The notes below the pieces were generated by a model. It saw only the letters and a program-made list of their open reading frames with translations, made no database searches and was not told the origin of the DNA. Positions 7,602 to 15,086 of a DNA stretch of 15,205 bases are shown one piece after another (positions within the stretch are counted from its first letter, which is position 1; the number at the start of each line of letters is the position of its first letter). The stretch lies in NCBI GenBank assembly GCA_046546095.1, contig JBKGYK010000071.1, positions 1 to 15,205 on the forward strand, written 5' to 3'. This DNA comes from JAQIBY01 sp046546095. Lineage in GTDB: Bacteria > Bacteroidota > Bacteroidia > Bacteroidales > ML635J-15. A program made the position numbers and the translations under genes.

Positions 7602-10600
7602 ATGGCAGGTCATAGATTATGGATACACCGGTTGCGCAGCCTTTTTACGGCATTTTTGCTTGGAATTTTCTTTTTTTCTGCGGCTGATGTATTTGCTCAA
7701 ACGGCCGGCAACGAATGGATTGATTATGATCAGACGTATTACCGCATTCCTGTTACTCAGGATGGAATAATTCGCATCACCTACGACCAACTCATCAACA
7801 GCGGATTCCCGGCTGATGAAATTGATCCCCGCTGGATACAGTTGTTTCATGAAGGGGAAGAACAGTACATCTACATAGAAGGAGAAGGCAGTAACGGGAT
7901 TTTTGATCCCAACGGATACCTGGAATTTTACGGACAGCGCAATCGTGGTGAGAATGAAGCAATGCTGTATGATGACCCTCAGAATCAGATCAATCCAGAT
8001 CACAGTTTGTTTACTGACACAGCAGTTTATTTTTTGACCTGGAACAATCAGTACGATAACCGCAGGATGCAAAGCGAAAACGATCTGAACTTTGCTGCCC
8101 ACAGCGACAACCAGGCCATGTATTGCATCCGTCACCTGAGGAACAATTACACCGGAACTTATAACCCCGCCTCCAGCAGAGCCATGTACACCCGGTCTGA
8201 AGCCTGGCTTGACAATGCAGAGATCAACCTGGATAATAGTCGTACCAAAAACATCAATCTCACCAACAAATCCAACAGCGGACCTGATGTGGAAATAGAA
8301 CTGGCTGTAGCCGGTACACCCTCAAGCTCAATCCAATCCTCCATCCCCCATCATCTTAAAGTTAATTTCATGGGCAGCACACGGGTAAATGAAGTTTATT
8401 CAGGATATGACTACATACGGAAAAGTTTTGCTTTTGCACCTGCAGATGTACCTGAAAGCATAGATTTTGTGTTTTCATCAAATGACACGCAATCACCGCA
8501 GTACGATGACGATAACCGGGTTTCCTATATTGACATTAGATACCCGCATACAATGGATTTTGAATCTGCAGATGCATTTGAATTTTATCTTCCTTCCGGT
8601 GATGGCAGCAAGGATTATCTGGAGATATCCAATTTTGGCGACAACGGCACCGTCTGGCTGTACGATATGGATCAGCATTTACGCATCAAAACAAGCCGAG
8701 AATCAGGTCTGGTTAAAGCTTTGGCACCTGATAACAACAGCAGCCGCCACATGATTATCTGCAACCAGAATGGATATAATCAGCCCCATGACATTAGCCC
8801 TGCAGCGGAGAATGGCCAGTTTACCAGGTACACAGCACTGAATCCCGGTGCAGATTACCTGATTGTTACACACAGCAGCTTAGCTTCTTCGGCAGAAACC
8901 TACAAGGCCTACCGCAACACCACGGGTTACAATGCGGAAGTTTTCACCATGGATGAACTTTACGATCAGTATGCACATGGCATTCGCAAACATCCCTATG
9001 CCATTCGCGGACTGGTACAGGATTACACCAACCTGAGCGGGGTTCCACCCAAACAGCTGTTTTTGCTGGGCAAAGGAGTGAAGACGAGCTCTGTTCGCAA
9101 TGATGCTGCACTTTTTGAACGTTGCCTTGTTCCAACTTTTGGCAACCCTCCTTCAGATGTGCTGATTACTGCCGGTATGGGAGATACACATTTCGAACCT
9201 TTTGTTCCCACGGGACGCCTTGCTGCCAGAAACCCTGCTGATGTAGAAGATTATCTGACCAAAATACAGGCATATGAATCCACGGAAAATGCTTTGTGGA
9301 TGAAAAATATTCTGCATTTTGGTGGTGGTGCAAATGCGGGTGAGCAGGCCAGCTTTGCCTCATACCTGCAGGGCTACGAAAACACCATTGAAGACACCCT
9401 GTTTGGCGGATTTGTACATACCTTTCTGAAGAACTCCTCTGCTCCCATACAAATTTCCGTTTCCGATTCAGTGCGAAACCTTATCAATGACGGTGTTAGC
9501 ATGATGACATTTTTCGGCCATGCTTCGGGCAGTGGATTCGATCAGAACATCGACGATCCTGAAAATTACAACAATCAGGACCGCTATCCCTTTATTCTGG
9601 CGAACTCCTGTTTTTCCGGCGACATCCATGATCCGGACAATGTTTCTGTAAGTGAACGCTGGATACGCATAGCCGATAAAGGAGCCATTGCTTTTATGGC
9701 ATCTGTCGGATTCGGATATGCTTCCTATCTAAACCGATTTTCCGGCAGGCTATACGAAAGCATAACTTACCTGCATTATGGTGAAAGTCTGGGAAAACAA
9801 CAGCAGGAAGCCACCCGCCTGGCACAGGATGGCAATCTCAACGATATCACATTGCAAAACACATTTCACGAAATGACCCTGCACGGAGACCCGGCTTTGC
9901 GCATCAATCATGCTGATCTCCCGGATTTACAAATCTCTTCTGCCGACATCATTTTTGAACCATCAGAAATTACCACCCTGCAGGATTCTTTCCTTGTTAA
10001 CATCCACATGACAAATCCCGGACGTGCTTTTGCCGATACATTTCTTGTACGTATAGAGCGGCAATACGCCGACAACTCTGTTGAATCCTATGAAGAGGCA
10101 GTGGAAGGCTGTTTGTATGACAACAACCTGCAGATAAAATTACCCGTTAAGCCTGAGATTGGCACCGGTCTCAACAGAATCACAGTCAAGCTGGATTTTT
10201 ATGATCAGATTGATGAGCTTTCTGAAACAAACAATCAGGCAAGTCTGCAATTCATGGTTAAATCAGCTTCAGTATATCCGGTGTATCCTTTTGAATATGC
10301 CATTTATCCGGACAACACAGTAGAACTCAAAGCATCTACAGGAGATCCTTTTGTCGGGGAGACGAATTATCTGTTTGAAATGGATACCACCGATATGTTC
10401 AGCAGCAATATGGGACTTCCATTGTATTCAGGTGAAAGCTCAGCAAGCGGTGGAGTCATCAGCTGGTCGCCTCAAACAAGCCTGGAGGAAAACAGGGTTT
10501 ACTACTGGCGGGTCGCTGCAGATCATCCTGTTCCTGACTCCATCAGCTGGGAAGAATCTTCATTTATTCACATTCCCGGAAAAACCGGCTGGTCTCAGGC

Positions 10601-12626
10601 ACATCCCTATCAGTTCAAGAAAGATGATTATGAGTTCATTGAGTTTGACCGTGATGAGCGGGATTTTGATTTTGTGGAATCTGCCAGGCAACTACAGTGT
10701 CATAATATCGGATCGCCTTCTTCCGGAGAATTTGAGAACATCCGCTTCACCATTGATGGAGCCATCAACAACGGAGATGGTGACGGCGGCTCCTGTATGC
10801 CTGTCAGTGCCATGCTCATTGCCGTCATTGATCCGGTGACCATCAAAGCCTGGCCAGGAGACATTGCCGATTACGGTCAGAATAATTATCCCAGATGTCA
10901 GAATATGGGGCGCCCCAACTACTTTTTTGTTTTTCCATCAGGAGATTCCCTGACCAGGCAAAATATGGCTGACATGATTACCAATGAGGTACCGGACGGC
11001 CATTACATCCTGGCCTATTCGTTCAGAAACGGCAATTTTGAAAACTGGGCAGAATCTGAATACCAGGCATTTGAAAATATCGGAGCCACAAATATCCGAA
11101 ACGTTGAAAACAATGTGCCATATGCCTTTTTCACACAAAAAGGTGAACCCGGCAGTGAGCAAGAAGTTACAGGCAACAGCACCACAGATGTTATTGATTT
11201 GTATGCAGACCTGAACAGCAAATTCAATTACGGTACAATTACCAGCACAGACATCGGGCCGGCTTCGGAATGGATTTCTTTCCACTGGTATCAGGAGGCC
11301 ATGGAGGAGAACAATGACCTCACACAGGTGGAATTGCTGTCCTACCAGCCTGTTGAGAACAGTACGATTATCCTTGACACAATAACAACAGCCACCTACG
11401 ATATTTATAATCTGCAATCCTATATTGATGCCGGGGAACATCCGTGGCTGAAGCTGAATTTCAGAACGAGGGATGACAGCACCAAAACACCCGGACAAAT
11501 CAAAAAATGGCAAATCATGCACGAAGGCATTCCCGAGACAGCCATCAATCCGAAATCCGGCTTTTACATCAGCGGAGACACCATTTCCCGGGGAGAAGAG
11601 CTGCAATTTGCCCTGGCAACAGAAAACATCAGTCCTTACGATATGGACAGCCTGCTCGTGAAATCGTGGATACAAACATCAGACAACCAGATCATATCGC
11701 TTGGGGAACGACGTCTTCGTCCCCATCCTGCAGGTGATGTACTAACAGACACAATCATATGCAGCACCACAAACCTGCAGGGACTGAATTCCATCTGGGT
11801 TGAATTCAACCCCATGACAGAAAGCGGCGAATATGATCAAGCCGAACGCTATCATTTCAACAACATTGCCCAGTACTATTTCTACGTAGCTACGGATAAT
11901 GCCAATCCGCTGCTGGATGTTACTTTTGACGGGGTACATATTCTTGACGGGGACATCGTTTCTGCAGAACCTGAAATTCTGGTCAGCCTGAAGGATGAAA
12001 ATCCCTACCTGGCACTGAACGATACCAGTCTGTTTCGTATATACCTGACCAACATGGAGACAGGCGTGGAAAAACGCATACATTTCCGGGACAGCATGGG
12101 CAATGAAGTGCTGCAATTTATACCTGCTGATCTACCGGAAAATAAATCAAAAATTCTGTATGAACCTCATTTTACCAAAGACGGGAAATATCAGTTAAGG
12201 ATACAAGCTACCGATGTTTCCGGCAATGAGTCTGGTGACAACGATTACATCATTTCCTTTGAAGTCATTACCAAAAGCAGTATCACCAACGTGCTAAACT
12301 ATCCCAATCCTTTTTCTACATCAACGCGTTTTGTGTTTGAACTTACCGGCAGTGTCATTCCGGATAAGTTTCGCATTGAAATCTACACCATCACGGGTCG
12401 GCTGGTAAAAGTCATTGACAAGGCTGAACTTGGACCGATACACATTGGACGAAACATTACCGAATATGCCTGGGATGGACGTGATATGTACGGTGATCAA
12501 CTGGCAAACGGTGTATATTTCTATCGCATAAAAACAGAAATTGCAGGTGAAAATATGGAACACCGTTCCAATGAATCGGACACTTATTTTGATAAAAATA
12601 TCGGCAAGATGTATTTGATGCGCTAG
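7602..12626 (+). CDS. very large PorU-like C25 (gingipain-family) cysteine protease or sortase
   Basis: From ATG 7602 the protein is 1674 residues with a normal signal peptide (1-32, VFA then Q). An ATG at 7479 overlaps the previous stop and would add 41 residues, burying the signal peptide, so 7602 is preferred. The N-terminal part (33-418) is beta-rich and resembles the region before the protease in PorU. The C25 domain spans about 419-765, with catalytic His640 in FFGHASGSG and Cys670 in LANSCFSGD, followed by LHGDPALRIN. Next come a CARDB-like domain (774-883), an ILEI/FAM3-like domain (about 1044-1190), a further CARDB-like or Ig-like section with the PorU-like motif SLKDENPYLALNDTS, and a FlgD-Ig-like C-terminus (1565-1674: NYPNPF, YTITGRLV, ANGVYFYRI). 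Canonical PorU, about 1150 residues, is the type IX sortase that removes C-terminal signals and attaches cargo to surface lipopolysaccharide. This longer form matches what is sometimes called PorU2. Activity and substrate are inferred. Confidence 0.83.
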   Translation: MAGHRLWIHRLRSLFTAFLLGIFFFSAADVFAQTAGNEWIDYDQTYYRIPVTQDGIIRITYDQLINSGFPADEIDPRWIQLFHEGEEQYIYIEGEGSNGIFDPNGYLEFYGQRNRGENEAMLYDDPQNQINPDHSLFTDTAVYFLTWNNQYDNRRMQSENDLNFAAHSDNQAMYCIRHLRNNYTGTYNPASSRAMYTRSEAWLDNAEINLDNSRTKNINLTNKSNSGPDVEIELAVAGTPSSSIQSSIPHHLKVNFMGSTRVNEVYSGYDYIRKSFAFAPADVPESIDFVFSSNDTQSPQYDDDNRVSYIDIRYPHTMDFESADAFEFYLPSGDGSKDYLEISNFGDNGTVWLYDMDQHLRIKTSRESGLVKALAPDNNSSRHMIICNQNGYNQPHDISPAAENGQFTRYTALNPGADYLIVTHSSLASSAETYKAYRNTTGYNAEVFTMDELYDQYAHGIRKHPYAIRGLVQDYTNLSGVPPKQLFLLGKGVKTSSVRNDAALFERCLVPTFGNPPSDVLITAGMGDTHFEPFVPTGRLAARNPADVEDYLTKIQAYESTENALWMKNILHFGGGANAGEQASFASYLQGYENTIEDTLFGGFVHTFLKNSSAPIQISVSDSVRNLINDGVSMMTFFGHASGSGFDQNIDDPENYNNQDRYPFILANSCFSGDIHDPDNVSVSERWIRIADKGAIAFMASVGFGYASYLNRFSGRLYESITYLHYGESLGKQQQEATRLAQDGNLNDITLQNTFHEMTLHGDPALRINHADLPDLQISSADIIFEPSEITTLQDSFLVNIHMTNPGRAFADTFLVRIERQYADNSVESYEEAVEGCLYDNNLQIKLPVKPEIGTGLNRITVKLDFYDQIDELSETNNQASLQFMVKSASVYPVYPFEYAIYPDNTVELKASTGDPFVGETNYLFEMDTTDMFSSNMGLPLYSGESSASGGVISWSPQTSLEENRVYYWRVAADHPVPDSISWEESSFIHIPGKTGWSQAHPYQFKKDDYEFIEFDRDERDFDFVESARQLQCHNIGSPSSGEFENIRFTIDGAINNGDGDGGSCMPVSAMLIAVIDPVTIKAWPGDIADYGQNNYPRCQNMGRPNYFFVFPSGDSLTRQNMADMITNEVPDGHYILAYSFRNGNFENWAESEYQAFENIGATNIRNVENNVPYAFFTQKGEPGSEQEVTGNSTTDVIDLYADLNSKFNYGTITSTDIGPASEWISFHWYQEAMEENNDLTQVELLSYQPVENSTIILDTITTATYDIYNLQSYIDAGEHPWLKLNFRTRDDSTKTPGQIKKWQIMHEGIPETAINPKSGFYISGDTISRGEELQFALATENISPYDMDSLLVKSWIQTSDNQIISLGERRLRPHPAGDVLTDTIICSTTNLQGLNSIWVEFNPMTESGEYDQAERYHFNNIAQYYFYVATDNANPLLDVTFDGVHILDGDIVSAEPEILVSLKDENPYLALNDTSLFRIYLTNMETGVEKRIHFRDSMGNEVLQFIPADLPENKSKILYEPHFTKDGKYQLRIQATDVSGNESGDNDYIISFEVITKSSITNVLNYPNPFSTSTRFVFELTGSVIPDKFRIEIYTITGRLVKVIDKAELGPIHIGRNITEYAWDGRDMYGDQLANGVYFYRIKTEIAGENMEHRSNESDTYFDKNIGKMYLMR

Positions 12627-12827
12627 GTGCAGGTGATTTCGGCTTCGCTGTTATACCGGTGATTTCGGCACTTCGGCGCAGCTCACTTCGACTGTGCTCA
12701 GTACATCGCAGCACATCGCTTCGCTCAATCACCTGTCGATTGTATTAATATTCTATCGACAGAGATAGGTGATTGAGTATTCTAAGCCACCAATGTCTTG
12801 GAGAGAGCACGAAGCCCCGGTAATTAT
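12627..12827. repeat. repeat-rich spacer between convergent genes
   Basis: No gene is visible. GGTGATTTCGGC occurs twice (12632-12643, 12658-12669). The core AGGTGATT or its complement recurs at 12631-12638, 12727-12734 and 12767-12774, with GGTGATT again at 12658. TGTGCT (12693-12698) pairs with AGCACA (12710-12715). The stretch around CTTCGACTGTGCTCAGTAC resembles short intergenic repeats that I recall from other Bacteroidota genomes, which needs a search to confirm. Confidence 0.45.
12724..12777. terminator. large two-part hairpin, possible bidirectional terminator
   Basis: CTCAATCACCT (12724-12734) pairs perfectly with AGGTGATTGAG (12767-12777). Inside it, GTCGAT (12735-12740) pairs with ATCGAC (12755-12760), with a 6-nt bulge on the right side and a 14-nt A/T-rich loop. 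It lies between two converging genes, where a transcription end is expected. There is no good T-tract, so a repeat element or RNA-stabilising hairpin is an alternative. Confidence 0.45.
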
Positions 12828-14714
12828 TTAATACGACCGCACATTGCGGCCTTCCATATAATTTATGAAGGATCGGTTCACCACTCGCACACCACCGGGG
12901 GTGGGATAATTGCCCGTAAAATACCAGTCGCCGGTATCGTTGGGACAGGCCTGATGCAAAGTTTCTATGCCCTGATAAATGATTTCCACATCAGCCCTGA
13001 TGTCCCCGGGTTTGAGCAGTTCTGCAATTTTTGCCGATATCTGCTCCGGACTGAAGGGGGCATATATGTGCCGCACGTAATTGATCATCTCTTCTTTGGG
13101 CAGGTTTTCCTGATCTTTGCACTGTTGGTACACCTCGTCAATAACATTCTGCTGCCCGCTTTCTTTCAGCAGGGCAATGGCAGCCTGAAAAGCCACAAAA
13201 TCACTAAGTTTGGCCATGTCAATGCCATAGCAGTCGGGGTAACGGATTTGGGGCGCTGAGGATACAATGATGATCTTTTTGGCACCGAGGCGGTCCAGAA
13301 TTCTGAGAATGCTTTGCTTCAGGGTAGTACCGCGCACGATGCTGTCGTCGATGATGACAAGCGTATCGCTGGTTTTTACCGTACCGTAGGTGATATCGTA
13401 CACGTGCTCCACCAGGTCTTTACGGCCTTCATCCTGGGAGATAAAGGTACGCAGCTTGACGTCCTTGATGGCGATTTTCTCGGCACGCGGTCGTTTTGAC
13501 AAGAGGGCTTCCATTTCATCATCAGTCAGCGGCTTATCATGATTGCGCATGGCCTTGATTTTTTGTTTTGTCAGCACATCTTCAAGGCCTTTGATCATAC
13601 CGTAAAAGGCTGTTTCGGCTGTGTTGGGAATGTATGAAAATACCGTGTTGTCAAAATCATAATCCACAGATTCCAGCACCTGTTTTACGATGCCTTCGCC
13701 CAGCTTTTTGCGTTCATCGTAGATGTCAAGATCGGAGCCGCGGCTGAAATAAATGCGCTCAAAAGAACAGGATCGTTTTTCCTGTGGAATGCGAATCATG
13801 TGCACATCGGCTTTGCCTTTACGATCCACCACCAGGGCAGCACCGGGATCCAGCTCCTTCACCTGTTCGGCTTTCACGTTCATCACGGTTTGAATCACGG
13901 GACGTTCAGAGGCAGCCACCACAATCTCATCGTCCATATAGTAAAATGCCGGACGTATGCCCCAGGGGTCGCGGGTAATGAAAGCGTCGCCATGTCCGAC
14001 AATACCACCAATAACGTAACCGCCATCCCAGTGTTCTGAGGCCTTTTGCAGAACGGTTTCAATTTTGAGTTTTTCCGGAATCAGATCGGAAATTTCGCGG
14101 TTGCTGTGTCCCTTGTTTTTCAGCTTGCGGAAGAGGGTCTGGTTTTCTTCATCCAGGTACAGACCCACCATTTCGAGCATGGTTACCGTATCGGAATAAT
14201 CTTTTGGGTGCTGTCCGTAATCGATGAGGTTTTGAAACAGCTCATCCACATTGGTGAGGTTAAAGTTGCCGGCCATCATAAGCGAACGGCTTTTCCAGTT
14301 GTTCAGGCGCATCACGGGGTGCAGAAGTTCAACATCGTTTTTGCCAAAAGTTCCGTAGCGCAGGTGTCCCAGGTAAATATCGCCGAGAAAAGGCAGATTT
14401 TGGTAGGCGTAGTCGGCATCCACCTGATCGCCGTTGGCAGCGGCAATTTTGCTGCGAATCTGGTCGAACACATCCTTAATGGGATTCTGAGCGTTTGAGC
14501 GGGCTCTGTCGATGTAATTGTTTCCGGGTTCAATATCGTTTTTAATGCTAAGCACGCCTGCTCCGTCCTGCCCGCGGTTGTGTTGTTTTTCCATCAGGAT
14601 GTACAGTTTTTCCAGTCCGTAGCTGAAGCTTCCGTACTTTTTCTGGTAGTAAGACAGTGGTTTACGCAGGCGGATAAAAGCAATGCCGCATTCGTGTTTT
14701 ATCTGTTCGCTCAT
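12828..14714 (-). CDS. purF: long-form amidophosphoribosyltransferase (PurF family)
   Basis: This 628-residue enzyme has an N-terminal class II glutaminase and a C-terminal phosphoribosyltransferase. PurF makes 5-phosphoribosylamine from PRPP and glutamine, the first step of purine synthesis. The probable nucleophile is Cys9 in HECGIAF, so an 8-residue propeptide must be removed, as in Bacillus PurF. Glutaminase motifs are RGQDGAG (47-53), GHLRYGT (116-122), GNFNLTN (149-155) and RDPWGIRP (248-255). The PRPP loop is VIIDDSIVRGTT (453-464). Canonical PurF is about 470-510 residues; this form has extra segments, including about 385-418. Of the four Fe-S cysteines of Bacillus-type PurF, equivalents of two remain (Cys316, Cys495), while the CxxC before FTG.YPT is Gly595...Tyr598. 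The usual VPDSG loop is replaced by IPNTA (362-366). It may be a diverged paralogue beside a standard PurF elsewhere; the exact role is inference. Confidence 0.85.
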   Translation of the reverse strand: MSEQIKHECGIAFIRLRKPLSYYQKKYGSFSYGLEKLYILMEKQHNRGQDGAGVLSIKNDIEPGNNYIDRARSNAQNPIKDVFDQIRSKIAAANGDQVDADYAYQNLPFLGDIYLGHLRYGTFGKNDVELLHPVMRLNNWKSRSLMMAGNFNLTNVDELFQNLIDYGQHPKDYSDTVTMLEMVGLYLDEENQTLFRKLKNKGHSNREISDLIPEKLKIETVLQKASEHWDGGYVIGGIVGHGDAFITRDPWGIRPAFYYMDDEIVVAASERPVIQTVMNVKAEQVKELDPGAALVVDRKGKADVHMIRIPQEKRSCSFERIYFSRGSDLDIYDERKKLGEGIVKQVLESVDYDFDNTVFSYIPNTAETAFYGMIKGLEDVLTKQKIKAMRNHDKPLTDDEMEALLSKRPRAEKIAIKDVKLRTFISQDEGRKDLVEHVYDITYGTVKTSDTLVIIDDSIVRGTTLKQSILRILDRLGAKKIIIVSSAPQIRYPDCYGIDMAKLSDFVAFQAAIALLKESGQQNVIDEVYQQCKDQENLPKEEMINYVRHIYAPFSPEQISAKIAELLKPGDIRADVEIIYQGIETLHQACPNDTGDWYFTGNYPTPGGVRVVNRSFINYMEGRNVRSY

Positions 14715-14731
14715 ACTTGCATTATTTGCTG

Positions 14732-14739
14732 CAAATGTA
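14732..14739 (-). promoter_or_regulatory. Bacteroidota -7 box for the PurF-like gene
   Basis: On the minus strand this reads TACATTTG, an exact TAnnTTTG match 17 nt before the start codon, predicting a leader of about 10 nt. A convincing -33 TTG is not seen; the minus strand about 20 nt upstream reads TTTTC. No PurR-like or purine-riboswitch structure fits between box and ATG. Confidence 0.5.
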
Positions 14740-14775
14740 GTGTAATTTTTTTGAAAATGGAGGTTCGGTTTTTAG

Positions 14776-14855
14776 GTTGGGAGGTTGATAAGTTGATAAG
14801 TTGGGAGGTTGATAAGTTGATAAGTTGGAAGGTTGATAAGTTGGGAGGTTGGAGA
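14776..14855. repeat. octamer minisatellite, ten GTTGRNRR units
   Basis: Ten consecutive 8-bp units run without interruption: GTTGATAA five times (14784, 14792, 14808, 14816, 14832), GTTGGGAG three times (14776, 14800, 14840), GTTGGAAG (14824) and GTTGGAGA (14848). A higher-order 24-bp period, GGGAG-ATAA-ATAA, is present in the first six units. It begins 37 bp upstream of the PurF promoter box. On the minus strand it would read as repeating LINLPTYQ, a spurious translation. Copy number is probably variable between strains. Confidence 0.85.
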
Positions 14856-14910
14856 TGGTTGATGATTATGGCGCCATCCGCCTACCGGCTGACCGGTCTT
14901 CGGCTTATAT

Positions 14911-15007
14911 CTGCATATCCCTTTGGGCTTTTCTGCCATGCTGTGCTTGTGAGCTAACTGCCGCGCGCTACAGCACAGCGCAGAAAATTGCCCAAACGGA
15001 TATGCAG
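14911..15007. repeat. 97-bp imperfect palindrome
   Basis: The left arm (14911-14947) and right arm (14972-15007) are near-complete reverse complements. Matching blocks are CTGCATATCC/GGATATGCAG, TTTGGGC/GCCCAAA, TTTTCTGC/GCAGAAAA and GCTGTGCT/AGCACAGC, broken by one mismatch and indels of 2 and 3 nt. The loop is 14948-14971 and GC-rich. The shape fits a REP- or MITE-like intergenic element. No transposase is nearby and no coding function is supported. Confidence 0.7.
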
Positions 15008-15014
15008 GATGCCA

Positions 15015-15056
15015 GCCTGCCTGCCCGCTGCTGTTGATTTTCATTGGTAGGCAGGC
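15015..15056. repeat. second small hairpin beside the palindrome
   Basis: GCCTGCCT (15015-15022) pairs with AGGCAGGC (15049-15056) around a 26-nt loop; the flanks GCCAG (15011-15015) and CTGGC (15063-15067) also match. The GGTAGGCAGGCGGG stretch is similar to short repeats I recall from Bacteroidota intergenic regions. It is probably part of the same repeat mosaic as the neighbouring palindrome. Confidence 0.45.
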
Positions 15057-15086
15057 GGGCGCCCTGGCGCGGGATATTCGCTCCGG

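Noticed and set aside
10938..11675. Minus-strand 245-codon frame inside the PorU-like gene
   Set aside because: Antisense shadow; the plus frame is coding throughout and the predicted antisense protein has no recognisable features.
14046..14498. Plus-strand 150-codon frame opposite the PurF-like gene
   Set aside because: Shadow of the minus-strand enzyme, whose motifs cover the same bases.
14776..14855. Replication origin or DnaA-box cluster, since TTATCAAC resembles TTATCCACA
   Set aside because: The units lack the essential CCACA end, are perfectly phased at 8 bp, and no dnaA/dnaN or AT-rich unwinding region is nearby.
14776..14855. CRISPR array
   Set aside because: There are no spacers, units are 8 bp, and no cas genes are present.
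14891..14898. Perfect palindrome GACCGGTC as an operator
   Set aside because: Eight bp is too short in a GC-rich repeat mosaic, and it is far from any start codon.
14911..15007. Integron attC site
   Set aside because: The palindrome ends are CTGCATATCC/GGATATGCAG, without the RYYYAAC/GTTRRRY core boxes, and there is no integrase or cassette.
14772..15044. Minus-strand frame encoding repeated LINLPTYQ
   Set aside because: It is the translation of the octamer array plus the palindrome; the period-8 repeat creates the open frame.
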